A stretch of DNA of 64,000 bases from Apostichopus japonicus (Eukaryota; Echinodermata; Holothuroidea; Aspidochirotida; Stichopodidae): assembly GCF_037975245.1 (NCBI RefSeq), contig NC_092568.1, positions 12,175,501 through 12,239,500 of the forward strand. The letters are read 5' to 3'. The position numbers and the translations under genes are program-made. Below are positions 25,701-35,500 of this stretch, one piece after another. Under the pieces are notes generated by a model that ran no database searches, was not told the DNA's origin, and saw only the letters and a program-made list of their open reading frames with translations. Every line of letters begins with the position of its first letter. The first letter of the stretch is position 1.

Positions 25701-28126
25701 AGGTATCAAAATATAATAATTACTTCTAAACCTTTTGTATTTGCTTCCAGATGATGACGTCACAACTACAGTATATCAGGATCAGCGAATCTCAACTGGT
25801 GAGTGACGTTTATCAGAAATAATATTGATTCAGTCATTTAGTGATATATTACAGTTAATATTCATATCATAATAAATTAATATCGAAATATTCAGTTACT
25901 CTGAGGATCGTGAATCTCTCAATATTTATAAACATAGATCAATAAATTTATGATACCCTCGCGCTTGTACCGATATATATCCCATCATGGTCAAGGGGAT
26001 ATCACAGTAGGCTATATTATACGTTGTTGGTGTTGCTTTGTTCATTTTCTTTTTAGTAGTGCCCTTCTAATACCATATCCTTGTCTTATATATAGATGGA
26101 GTTTCATCCACTGTAGTGACGTCATCAAACCAATCGACCCGCACAGGTAATTATGAATCGATTATGCAAATATACGTAAACGGTACTCTTCTGTAGGAGT
26201 TTGTATCTCTATTAAAGTTAAGGGTTCATCTAAAAAGCGAGAAAAACATTCTAATGCAATCCTGTAGTCATTCATTGTATAAATTTCGGGGAGGGGGGGA
26301 TTTCTTGGAGAGGGGCAGGCAGAACCTTTCTAAAGGCCAAGTCCTGACAATTTAAATATCGTGTTTATATCTCACGATGTTTCCTTCCTTTGTTCTCAAT
26401 TATAGGCCGATTGAAAACAAATAAATTTATTTTGTATTTTCTTGTTCATAGATGATACTTACTACAGCCACAGTTTGTTGGAGACGACTACGAATGGTAA
26501 TAATTTACTCATTTTAATTGGGCGATATATGTAACGCCATGTATAGCCATTCATAGCATTTATATTATCAATATTACACAAAACAACAATTGTAACAAAT
26601 ATTGACAGACACATCACGAAGATTGAATTTTCTTAAGTCGTTCGATCGAAATATTAAAATTCCCTGCGAAGTATGCTATCGGTTATCGAGATATAGGAAT
26701 TACATGAAAATTATATACAATCATACTTAGAAGTATTTTTCTTACATTTATCGATGAGAAGTATACGCATGCGTCTTTATTTTAGCCGTTTGATGAATGT
26801 TTATGGAGCAACTCGGTGTAACAGTCTGTCCTTTGCAATAATTATTAAATTGTTTATTTATTTTACAGATGGAAGTTACGAATACCAGGCTGAGGAGATA
26901 GACCTACGACAATCAGGTTTGTATATTTACTTCAAAAGATTTCATTTATTTAAATTAAGTACGTTATTCTGTACCAAAAGTTTAACTATTGATTGGACTT
27001 TTACATATATATGATTATTTTACACACGTTTACCATGGCTATTTCTTGAGCTACATCAGCAGACGTGCACATGATTTCAAATATGGGGGGGGGGGGGGGG
27101 GTTCATTGCTATATTTGCCCAGACTGATTTACGTAGGGACATGACCGTAGAATGGACAGAGGCAGATCAAGTGTTCTTAAAGGAAGGGGTGTTGCCATGT
27201 GGTACGTGTTTGAAGCCGACTCCCGAATAACTATTAAATTTGCAGACAACAAAATAAATGATGCTTTCTGTGGTATATTTAGACTAAATATTATGTCTAT
27301 AATTCGATCGAACGCAAGTTTTGTGCTTATAAATACTTTTGAATTTTTGAGTGAGTCTGAAAAGTTCACCCCATATCCCCTGGTTCTACACCTCGGAACG
27401 TCAGTGGGCCAACAAGAGTGGTGTTATTCTTTTCCGACCGAATATCCCCTTACTGAGGCTTCCTCCCACTGACTATGGAGGAAGGGGCCATCCCCACCCC
27501 CCCCTACTCCGGGCAAGCCACTGAGTTATATTATATTTCCTTCATCATTAAAATATCTTATAGTTAATGAAAGCAATAACGTCTGAACAAGGTTTCTTTA
27601 TCGAATACAGATTTTAACTAGTCATATTGACCTTTGACCTTGACATGACCATCCTCTTATTTACCAACAGACGGTTTGTTCTTCATCAAACAAACCTACC
27701 CAGCAGGGAAAGGAGACGACGTGTTCACTAATGGTATGATACATGTTTACATTATCAATATACATTATTAGATAATTAAAATGAGTAAATATCAATTTAG
27801 TGACATTTTTATCACTGAATGGAATACGTCACGCGTTTACAATACTGTGCGGTATACGTAACATAGCATTTTATAGAACACTTATATATACTGTATCACT
27901 TTTCTTCAGTTTCAAAGGCAGCTATGTTATAAGGGACGAGTCCCTAATGCGGACCTAAACTGTAAATACTTCTTCGTTTCAAATTCCAGACTAATATAAG
28001 TAATAATTTGATTATTCATGGACCGTATAGTTACAAGAACTTCTTCTGCCCAATTTATTTTTTGGGTGTCATCCTTCTTGTTTTTATTTCGTTACAGATG
28101 ATCGTCACCTTTACCTGCAGTGCTGA
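10748..28126 (+). CDS. Micro-exon gene copy B, 23 exons, interrupted in exon 5
   Basis: Exons: 10748-10832, 11789-11839, 12365-12442, 12780-12815, 13090-13098 plus 21695-21754 (one exon split by the retrotransposon), 21920-21970, 22085-22147, 22706-22774, 22999-23046, 23244-23288, 23489-23527, 23628-23675, 23964-24017, 24179-24229, 24509-24562, 24772-24825, 25401-25454, 25751-25798, 26096-26146, 26452-26496, 26869-26916, 27671-27733 and 28098-28126. With the insertion removed they total 1233 nt, or 410 residues plus stop. Every intron is GT-AG and phase 1. The ATG at 10748 is chosen because copy D conserves it, while the in-frame ATG at 10691 is absent in D. The N-terminus MFFTFSLASYYASSYMA is a weak signal-peptide or membrane candidate. 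Residues 1-165 are mixed in composition; the rest is Thr/Gln/Ser/Asp/Tyr-rich. Seven Cys are scattered, one at the C-terminus. The family is unrecognised. The LTR element probably disables this allele unless exon 5 is skipped. Confidence 0.85.
13099..13822 (+). repeat. 5' LTR
   Basis: 724 bp, TG...CA bounded, matching 20967-21690. A TATA box (TATAAAAG, 13468-13475) divides it into a probable U3 and the R/U5 part. A 90-codon open frame inside it is present unchanged in both LTRs, which only reflects LTR identity. Confidence 0.95.
13468..13475 (+). promoter_or_regulatory. TATA box of the 5' LTR
   Basis: TATAAAAG occurs in the middle of the LTR, with transcription expected about 25-30 bases downstream near 13500. 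The same box lies at 21336-21343 in the 3' LTR. Confidence 0.6.
13823..13840 (+). other. Primer-binding site
   Basis: The sequence directly after the LTR starts TGGTGGAGGTCGG, beginning with the TGG expected to pair with a tRNA CCA end. I cannot name the primer tRNA. Confidence 0.55.
13841..14515 (+). other. Retrotransposon untranslated leader
   Basis: About 675 bp between the primer-binding site and the Gag-like ORF, with CTACTACC-type simple repeats at about 14220-14275. No long coding frame is present, so a full-size Gag is missing or was never encoded here. Confidence 0.6.
14516..14797 (+). CDS. Short Gag-like nucleocapsid ORF
   Basis: 93 codons. Basic, Arg- and Ser-rich N-terminal half, then a CCHC zinc knuckle of the form C-x2-C-x4-H-x4-C (C59, C62, H67, C72; CYYCQNRGHFAQYC), as in retroelement nucleocapsids that bind template RNA. 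Typical Ty3/Gypsy Gag proteins are several hundred residues, so the matrix and capsid parts are absent here. The start ATG at 14516 follows the long leader. The reading frame overlaps the open Pol frame by 34 nt (14764-14797), and Pol lies in the -1 frame. Confidence 0.75.
   Translation: MSVSEQELETKFDQSRRSESQDNPKEMRQRYSSRDSRGPRTGQNNNRRRLPYFNPSITCYYCQNRGHFAQYCQIRLSHEMEAKVNRVPTQNFQ
14764..14797 (+). other. Gag-Pol overlap, likely -1 frameshift window
   Basis: The Pol frame opens after a TAA at 14761-14763 and the Gag frame ends with TAG at 14795-14797. Pol has no ATG before about residue 195, which is past the protease active site. Pol must therefore be made by frameshift from Gag or from a non-ATG start such as the GTG at 14827. 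I do not see a perfect canonical slippery heptamer; AATTTTC just before the stop is the nearest candidate. Confidence 0.5.
14827..19701 (+). CDS. pol: Pol polyprotein (protease, reverse transcriptase, RNase H, integrase)
   Basis: 1624 codons counted from the GTG at 14827. Aspartic protease: DSGAT with the catalytic Asp at 62. Reverse transcriptase: RVVTDFRYLN near 419, catalytic Asp 460 in VLDLKSAF, and the catalytic pair Asp 528-529 within HHDD. Ty3/Gypsy enzymes normally have Tyr or Phe two residues before the first Asp of that pair; here it is His. RNase H: Asp 680, Glu 719/721, Asp 746, Asp 791. A Ser/Thr/Pro-rich linker of about 230 residues follows. Integrase: zinc-binding His 1088, His 1095, Cys 1125, Cys 1128, then Asp 1158, Asp 1217, Glu 1252, and a GPY/F-like module at about 1394-1432. 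A tail of about 190 residues after it matches no domain I know. The frame is uninterrupted, so most activities may be intact apart from the His substitution. Confidence 0.93.
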   Translation: MTPDNVPSKGRSKRKANNIWKNSNIPSSRYTGNDRIVDIQLDTRNFVRGTLHDGKGISLLFDSGATCSIISSSTVQNSKYLSSIQPVSVDVVNLKLGNGQFIHAYSTITFQVKIQGHEFQLSALIAANLTGIDLILGSQTLKELNGSLDFTTNCFRIKQAKVFLRPVQRFVIYPGQQRYITVQGRLPLYARNADMVIKPFPLISRMCPSRMLVKMHKGRTKILLRNMGNRKFFLHPSRTVAHLDLADIITVTEDIPTDSLDFLNVMRDIEKPSLFQTNSNSKENRDEITRYNLHRYPHLTADDPLVSKSEQEIMRENINLEQSILNASETESIYEFLDSHRDAFSLYGELSHCPNYEADITLTNDEPFYIRPYRLSDEDKVIVASELDKLVRLGILAVGHQSYTSPVFLIPKKGTKDKRVVTDFRYLNSRIKRLNHPFPLLNETIRTIGYSGAKILGVLDLKSAFFCLPLSVHAQQYTGIASFHGGKHYYYKRLPQGLNLSPAIFQSQINDILATIPNSNKFCIAHHDDIIVYSADKQSHKQHLQAIFKVLMDNGLKISPKKCSIFQNSVRYMGHLLSITPKGEACIQPLHDRCAAIRNTPKPHNVKSVRRFVGAVNYVASFFPNIQALLRPLHHLSRKRKEFKWTEEHQSAFQSIKELLCNPPILHMPQKYGRFVLYSDTSRVATGSYLTQRVNGKENIIAYYSKILPPACQRYSVTELEMMGLFINVTAFKHLLQNVEFEAYVDHSAIVELFKSKQEPATTRLRKLLFKLSEYTFQVGYKKGSELVLADYLSRAPQEFHSEIDQVAQEVSSYEDFSTPPKETFNPIMTRSKARSMGVKVPDLFPNRVTKESKQDSPAKESTNRVERTSVPKATHSSDHVTQRPQPESQKMTTPVISTDKRETNIQRPTITMPIENRHTFSPDVLVVPNFTSVSQPSEPRLVDQNRHRVQEVIREPPPELFVQPKPVITNIDHLVTGHIPKQKELNKVMKAIQGKLIKNYDLPFDVKELQIQQQTCPYYKPIYDFLAHDIIPSNVKHARTVRSQAEDYLLCNSLLFRIFLHETNDAKMTLQLVVPETMVEPIISRYHDDLLSNHQGVMRTYLTIRQHFYLRNMFQRISNYIQACLRCQEFRKKPDKLRQYHARIPDSYRPFDRLSLDFKTMPTTATGFKHLMVVCDEITRFVVCVSLKTLDAETICEALLQRVVTTFGPPSCIISDAAASLTGKLVELLSKALGIEQKFISVSNHGSLQVERHIQTLSNFLKVNLNQFGTDWVRFVPTSAYAYNTFSSPQLGSYSPFELAFGRKPPNLTNLSFNPMAGLSQSHGEYAALLKKRFDHLSRVMLVLQKKQQDAQNVKISAKLDKGAIYSTGQLVYLYKPTSSSLTANSRKIAAEWCGPLVIHQVLDRTHYLLATLKGEILSDVFNYNRLKPCFVRASSETKNITNIQKLRNVLKTKGSSSEKVARMRNVLSSNTSNAENVNVMQDAHIEFHDEFGNILPGVTSDHIMCLVTTKPMNVASFLENRAHNEGLALPYPSIRDSILRQKKVFANAPQGDMKVQRARYKLGELQVLVTYQTPCFPTGFKSHDFWWNVGKYSNTGEIINFLHEKGLNITGSPSRMLQTLYG
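19702..20966 (+). other. Retrotransposon 3' untranslated region with polypurine tract
   Basis: About 1.26 kb between Pol and the 3' LTR without a supported gene. It ends in a purine-rich tract, AAAAGATTGAGGGGGA (20951-20966), directly before the LTR, which would prime plus-strand DNA synthesis. Confidence 0.75.
20967..21690 (+). repeat. 3' LTR
   Basis: 724 bp, the same length as the 5' LTR and apparently identical. It is followed by the CTTG target duplicate and then the remainder of exon 5. Confidence 0.95.
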
Positions 28127-28404
28127 TGACTTTTACCCCTTGGGGTAGGGGTGGGGTGAGCCAGTGCGGTACGTGAAGGGTCGGGTGCTGTTGAGTAACA
28201 AAGTCCCATATCCACTGGTTGGATGTCGAAGAAGCTTGATCTCTGTCCATCCATACTACATCAGATCACTGGCCGGATGTGATTCCTTGGTAACCATGAC
28301 GTCATCAACTTCCTATCACTCATATTGATATATTCAGCTATGCTTTGTTTCGCAATGTGTTTGTTTCGTTGTAATCGTCAAATATATCGTTTGTATCCGT
28401 AACA
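28127..28404 (+). other. 3' UTR / downstream flank of copy B
   Basis: Related to the flank of copy A after 4324. It has a 1-nt insertion (CCCCTTGGGG) relative to A, which closes the alternative open frame seen there. No clear polyadenylation signal was found. Confidence 0.4.
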
Positions 28405-28790
28405 TTAAAGCATCGGTTATTTTCTGTTTATTTACACGTTAGATAACCAAGGGATAAGGTAAAACGGGGCGGGGCAGTGGCTTCCATTAGACTCGTAGGT
28501 AAACTATGGCAATGGATAATAAACATATCACATTTCGGGTCACAGCCTTACTGTTATTACTTATGTTACAAGTTTACGCTAGCGAAGTGCAGACTGGCAT
28601 ATACAGTATATTGTCGTTCTCCGCGTCCATTTATTCGAGAGCCCAATTAGCATTGACAATTCACTTATACATATTTAATAGTTTTGATTATAATATAAAA
28701 AAGCCGATAACCTTGGCAGTCCAGTTTCACAAAGGATACCTTGCATTTATAAATCTAAATTTCTTATGGTAGTTGATACGTAAGAAACAC
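28405..28790 (+). repeat. Spacer block shared with 5090-5460
   Basis: The second copy of the block described at 5090, and the version that keeps an open frame with a signal-peptide-like start. Confidence 0.7.
28512..28772 (+). CDS. Candidate small secreted protein (hypothetical)
   Basis: 86 codons from the ATG at 28512, with a second in-frame ATG at 28506. The first 25 residues look like a signal peptide: basic start, then VTALLLLLMLQ and a small-residue site VYAS before EVQTG. The remaining 60 residues are hydrophobic and match nothing I recognise. An alternative is that only the start is an exon: the sequence at EVQT reads ACTG then GC here, and ACTG then GTATAT in the copy A block, which would be the phase-1 junction used by the micro-exon gene. 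The A-side version is frameshifted and has no ATG, so this could also be a decaying remnant. Confidence 0.3.
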   Translation: MDNKHITFRVTALLLLLMLQVYASEVQTGIYSILSFSASIYSRAQLALTIHLYIFNSFDYNIKKPITLAVQFHKGYLAFINLNFLW

Positions 28791-29208
28791 GTCATTGTGG
28801 TCACTCAGTAGCGTTATCATTCAGTTACTCGGAGGGAAACAAGGATCCGCGTTTAGACTGTCTGTCGTGGTAACGACCCGTGACACTGAGACCAGGCTGT
28901 CAATATTACAAATGACATTAAGACGTTCACCTCTCTAACGTGGATAGTTTATGAAATTGTAGAGTGAATCCTGATTTTGCGCAGTGGTGCTCTCGTGAAA
29001 ATGTTACTGGATTTCATTTGAATGACTTAAATCTGAATCACGCACAGAAAACTAAACTTAGTTATCTATCGTCCCTTTTCCCTATACGTATCACACTGTG
29101 TTACACGTTTTCTCAAGGGTGGGAAGGCAAGCACTATATCCTTCTCCGTTCGGACATCAAACCACAACCGCATAATGTACATTTCTTTATCTATGCTCAC
29201 AGTTTATA

Positions 29209-29239
<31 letters not shown>

Positions 29240-29419
29240 CTGCTTAAAATCAAGTACTGGCGTTGGACTCGGTTGCTCCTTTTCACAAATAAGCATGACA
29301 TATTAACACAAAATCGTTCTATAGTCTGCCTAATGTAGCGAAAACGCCAGAACTATTACATAAATAAAAAAACAATAATAGCAAACGCAAGACTTCCCCG
29401 GAAAGTCATTCAGCATAAT
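28791..29419. other. Spacer without a recognised gene
   Basis: Single-copy-looking spacer. A (TA)n microsatellite occupies about 29215-29239. The open frame across 28964-29338 runs through this microsatellite and has no coding character. Confidence 0.5.
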
Positions 29420-30999
29420 CAAGGGCGTAGGAACCAGGTGGGCTGGGGGCGCCAGCCCCCAGTGAACTAATGGGGGCTGAAGTATCATTCCGCCCACCCC
29501 CCATCCTCGCTTCGCAAGTCAGAAAACCCCTTTTTCATTCCTAAATGAAAAAAAATCATTTGGAGCACCAAATTGCATAAAAGGCCAGGTGAAAATGAAA
29601 AATTATTTACAAAATTGAGTGGGTGTTGAAGTATGCTAAATTGCACCAAATTGCATCTGAGGCCACCTGGAAATGCAAAATATTTCCAAAGGAGAGGGGG
29701 ACACTTCCTCCCCTTAAAATAGGGACCTAAAATATGGCAAGAACTTTATCAGGGATGTATGTTAAACATCGCTGTAACACAAAGTTGTATTATTAGAGAG
29801 ATTTTAAAAGTGTTCAATTTTGACTCAAAAGTGTTTAAAACCACAAGGCTATAGACTTAGATCACAAATGCTCTTTCTCTTACGCTCTCAAAATATGCAT
29901 GGATGGAATTCCATTAAAATCATTGAACTTTTCAACTGTAGACAGAACAGAAACGTACCCACTCATATATGTCGGATTAAGCAGTTTGTAAGAAAGGAGG
30001 AAGCTTCAAAGTACATCATTTAAATTAAGTCTTTATTTAACCAGATGGTGGAATGTTGGTAAAATGTCATTTTACAGTTACCAGTTTCTCAGACTATTGA
30101 TTAAGATCAACACGTTAAATGTCTAAACCTAATATCTAGACCTTTTGGACTATCAATCCTCTCTCGAATTAGAATGGTATTAATGAACTTGACGCCATAA
30201 TCACGTGGTTCCAGTCTCCATGTAAGGACACTGGGTTTGAGAGGTCAATAAAGTTGTCAAATTGTCTTACTCTGGCTGCATCTTTTCTTTCTAAAACGTA
30301 CAATCGCCGGAAAGTCCCAGTAAACTTATGCCACTTTCCAAGTAAATGACACCCTTCCGTAAAGGTGTTTCTACCTGAATCAAACGGGGCAGGGGAAAAT
30401 TAAGATTTGCCTGCTCTGCCCTCCTTTGAAATGAAAGAATACGTCACTACTTAATTGCCTACAATTAACGAATAAACATTCCCATACTTCCCTCTACTCG
30501 TGCAATTTTGACCGGTCTGTTAGGGGTTGAAGGTTTTTTTTCTATATTGATTGTCCATAGATGATATTTTGTGCAACATTATGGGCATGTTTTGAAGGGA
30601 ATTTATTATTCAAATTCTGAACAAATAATGGACTTAATACCATGAAAAGTGGGGCTGACGGGTATTGTGGACCATTACGTAGTATTACATACAAAAGCAA
30701 TGATCCACAGGAGATGCGATGAGGTCGAACATGATGTGTGACTGGTGACAATCTTGAAGAAGGTTATGGATGGAAAAAAAACTATTGGGAATAACTTGGT
30801 TTTCAGGCAAAAGTGTAGATCTGGTTGGTCATTTTCGAGCCCGAGAAGTACCATTTCCGGTGATCTGGAGGGCTACCCAAACCAGAAATTTTCTTGTACG
30901 CTGCGCGCCAACCGATTGTGGCGCTCCGCTTAGATAGTAATATACTAAATATCACGAAGCGCGCGAACAATTTTGAAGATGAAGGTTGCTACGCGCCTG
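29420..30999. mobile_element. Old hAT-like non-autonomous element
   Basis: It begins CAAGGGCGTAGGAACC and ends GGTTGCTACGCGCCTG, an imperfect inverted pair (about 13 of 16 bases). Near its right end (about 30845-30937) is the segment ACCATTTCCGG...GCGCGCCAACCGATTGTGGCG, also found in the elements at 38190, 57854 and 60360. No clear target duplication and no transposase frame remain. Confidence 0.45.
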
Positions 31000-31085
31000 C
31001 ACCCAAGCAAATGCCCCCCCCCAATATTTGAAACAAATCGCCGCCCCTGCACACGACGTACTGAACTTAATACTGACTTCGTAAG

Positions 31086-32587
31086 TGGGGGGGGGGGGGG
31101 CTATACACGCAAATACCACAGTTTCAGAGGATCGATAAACACATCGAGTCACTTGCGGACTAAACAAAGTCTTGTATTCTAGACGAATTCCCGATCCCCG
31201 TGTTAAATCTACTTGCATAAAGTCACATGTAGTTAACGTGTTTGACTTAATAAGTATTGTCCCTCCCTCATTCAAAATGGTCTTGAAATGTGAATAGGTA
31301 TTGTTTGTTGAAATTTCAGGCTTAATCCCAGTTCTTGATCGTCTGCATAGAATATAGTTGTAAAGGGAGACAACTTACAGCAAGAACTCTCTTGCGAGCA
31401 TAATCTTAAGCAAGCTCAGCATATGAATAGGAAGATTTCACGGAATCAGTTTTTCTTTTTACTGCTTGCTTCGAAATCATCAATATATCGGGGCATAAGC
31501 CTATTGTACATTTACGTCTTGAAAGGAAGCGACATTCTTGCTGCTTGTTGTAATGTGAACAGAGACAAGCCTTGGCTTCTTGTTAATAAAGATGTTCAGA
31601 TCCGTTGTTCTAATGACAGTAAAACAGGATGAATAGAGATTTCGTTGAAGGCAGTGTCGTTCACTGTTACCAATATATTGTATCCAACCAACAATATCAA
31701 TTTAAGATCGTAGAAAGTTAACTCGTCAAATGGTTCAGTGGGTAGAGCAGTGGACTGGTAACCTGATGAACTGAGTTCGACTCCATCAATGATTATACAC
31801 GTTTAAATATTCTTTTTCTCTTTCAGCAGTCCACGCTGAAGTCTTGATATATTAATTCAACCCTATAATTTACTAGCTGATGTGATGGCCGATGCTATAG
31901 AGGGTGACGAAAGACACATTCCTCGTCGGTCGTGTAAATCGTGGCTAGGGTTCAAGACAGGCCTCTGGCGATAATACCTCTGGCTGTGGCATGGTGCTTT
32001 TTTGTGGCCTAGGATCCCGTACCATGTCTCCCTTGTTGTCGCAAAAAAACCCGGGGGGATGCGCAGAGGGTCGGTCAAATCGACCAGAAGCGTACTAGGT
32101 GGCGTGCGTGAATCCTTGCCTTTGGCCAGAGGTGGTGACATTCTCTGCGACCGGCATGCTTGCAGCCACCGTCCACTGAATATGTGGCCCGATGAGGCGC
32201 TATTCTCCTAAAAGTGAATCTACGGATGCCTTTAAGCGCCATATTATTATTTCATATTAAAAAACACCCTGTTTCAAACTAGCGCCATCGATTTCCTTAA
32301 AAGCAGTTTTTTTTTCTTGTTAGCCTAAACGAATGTTCCAGAAATTAAGTAAATTTAACGATACATATCTTGAAAAATACTGGAATAGCTACAGAAACAT
32401 TATTGGACTCAAAGTTGTCTGTTTTCTTTGTATTATAACATACCAAGACTCAAATTCTGCCTTATTTATTATTTAATTATTTAAGTGAGTTATCAAGTAA
32501 CAGCAAAATGTACCTGCCGATCATTCTCCCGTGATTGATTACCGGGGATACTTTTTAAAGAAAAGTCACCCAGGAAAGAACCTGGGC
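31086..32587 (+). repeat. Partial third copy of the spacer module
   Basis: 31086-32318 aligns with 7135-8450 and with 34010-35320; 32319-32587 aligns with 9305-9575. The piece between these is missing, so this copy has an internal deletion. It carries the second SINE-like head (A box 31731-31741, B box 31774-31784). Confidence 0.75.
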
Positions 32588-35500
32588 ATAGCCACTCATC
32601 GATCTTGTAGACAGAATTATATACTCTCACTCATACGCAAAATGGGAGCAGGGACATCCAGCAGGCAAGCAGGGAGAATCCCCTGCTAGGGAGAATCCCC
32701 TGCTAGTGAGGAGGGAAACTTCGCCTGACCTCTACCAATCGTAGTTCATGTGATTGAAAGATTGAAAACAGGTGTGCCAAGGTTGTATCATTCCCTTTTC
32801 TAATGTCTAATGTCGTTAGTTTTAAATCCATAGAAAGGATATAGCAGCATATAGCTCTGTTATGATTGTATAAAGTGTATTTTTTCAGAGGGAATTTCTT
32901 ATAAGAATGCTTTCTCTTTTAGCTTTCCTTCCATTTCATGGCGGTTAGTTCTTGGGATCAATGTAATCTCTAATCCTCCATGACTTGAAACGGAATACAA
33001 AGAATTTTTCTATAGTTCACATATTCTCATTGGTTCTTCCTTCCTTTTGACACTTACAACACTTACAATTCTTTCTAACATGATGTTCTTTTCTTTTAAA
33101 GATTAAATTTGTTGCATGAATAAATTTGGGTCAGGTGATGAATTTCAAGTTAGTTAGGGGGGAGGGGTCTCCGTTGGCCCATATTCTAATTAAATATGAT
33201 GGTCCCATCCAATTTTGCATGTTTTTGATGATAAGATATATTTGCCTCAAACCGTATGAATTGAGCGTGACAAAACTGCTTGTTACCCAATGGCGATATC
33301 AGATCCTAATACAAGACGATACCATGGGTACGTACTAAGGTTACCCAATTTAACTAGCTTCGTTTATACCTTTCATGCTTAACCTGATTTTTGTCATGTC
33401 ACGCCTATTTCAATGATACAACATATTTTGTTAAACAGAGTTCTGGATGAAAGACAAATAATAAATTCTTATTAATTTCTTATTTAATTCTTATTAAATA
33501 ATAAATTCTTATTAATAGAGTTCTGGATGAATTATGTCAATTATTTCAAACCAACACTCTATGAGAGGTGACGCAAATACCTCTTTTCAAATCAATAGAA
33601 GGGGGAAACTTAATTTTATTCCGCTTGTTTATTTCTTTGTTATAGAGATCTGATCTGAGGTACAATTTTTCAGGGTTCCGTAACTTATCGGCAAATGAAA
33701 TGAGAAGGAGAGGCGGCGGTGAGGGGAGAGTAACTACGACCTTGAAAAGGTTGCTAATGCCTCCTATAACTTATGCTTTATAGAGATTTTAGCTGCTGAT
33801 AGAGTCGACCGCATGTCAGAGTGTTGACTTGTATTGCACATATAAAAGCCATAAAAACACCCAAACCCCGTGCTCGTCACCGTACCTTCCTCATTACCAT
33901 TCAGTCTTTCAAAATGCAACAATTGTAAACAACGTTGGCTGATAATAGATCAAAATTTGATACTTATAAAGATGATTCTAATATTTTGTATTAAACTATA
34001 AATACACGTTGGGGGGGGGGCTTTACACTCAACTACCGCAGTTTCAGAGGATCAATAAACACATCTAGTCACTTGCGGACTAAACAAAGACTTGTATACT
34101 AGACGAATTCCCGATCCCCGTATTTCCCAAATCTACTTGCATAAACTCAAAACCCTTTGAATTCTGTCTCCGTTTTCGAATTAATGTACTATTTCCAGCC
34201 ATTCAGATACCTAAATAAGATTAGTCACATGTAGTTAACGTGTTTGACTTAATAAGTATTGTCCCTTCCTCATTCAAAAAGGTCTTGAAATGTGAATAGG
34301 TATAGTTTGTTGAAATTTCAGGCTTAATCCCAGTTCATGATCGTCTGCATAAAATATAGTTGTAAAGGGAGACAACTTACAGCAAGAACTCTCTTGCGAG
34401 CGTAATCTTAAGAAAGCTTTTGTGAATAAGAAGATTTCACGGAATCAGTTTTTCTTTTACTGCTTGCTTCGAAGTCATCGATATATCGGGGCATAAGCCT
34501 TGTACATTTAGGACTTGAAAGGAAGCGATATTCTTGCTGATTGCAATGTAAACACGAAAATTGGAGCGTGAGCTTCTTGTTAATAAAGGTTTTCAGATCC
34601 GTTGTTCTAATGAGAGTAAAACAGGATGAATAGAGATTTCGTTGAATGCAGTGTCGTTCACTGTTACCAATAGATTGTATCCAACCAACAATATCAATTT
34701 AAGCTCGCAGAAAGTTAACTCATCAAATGGTTCAGTGGGTAGCGCAGTTGACTGGTAACCTGATCAACTGAGTTCGACTCCATCGATGGTTGGTTATACA
34801 CGTTTAATATTTCTTTTTTTATTTCAGTAGTCGACGCTGGGGTCTTGATATATTAATTCAACCATATAAATTACTAGCTGATGTGGTGGCCGATGCTGTA
34901 GAGGGTGACGAAAGAATCATTCCTCGTCGGTCGTGTAAATCGTGGCTAGGGTTCAAGACAGGCCTCTGGCGATAATACCTCAGGGTGTGGCATGGTGCTT
35001 TTTTGTGGCCTAGGATCCCATACCATGTCTCCCTTGTTGTCGCAAAAGAACCCGGGAGGATGCGCAGAAGGTCGGTCAAATCGACCAGAAGCGTACTAGG
35101 TGGCGTGCGTGAATCCTTGCCTTTGGCCAGAGGTGGTGACATCTCTGCGACCGGAATGCTTGCAGCCACCGTCCACTGAATATGTGGCCTGATGAGGCGC
35201 TATTCTCCTAAAAGAGAGTCTACGGATGCCTTTAAGCGCCATATAATTATTTTATATTTTAAAAAAAAAACTGTTTCAAACTAGCGCCATCGAATTCCTT
35301 AAAAGCCGTTTTTTTTTTCTTGTCACTCTGAAGGTGGAATGAATTTTATTGTCATGGGTTATTTGTGGTAGGGTAAGCAAAACATTCAAACAGTCTTGTG
35401 GTTCACAGGGGTTTGCAGGAACTTAATTAGGCTCATTTTTTGATATAAACGTGTTGGTAAAGATATACACAACATACACCAAAACAAGCATTATATTCAT

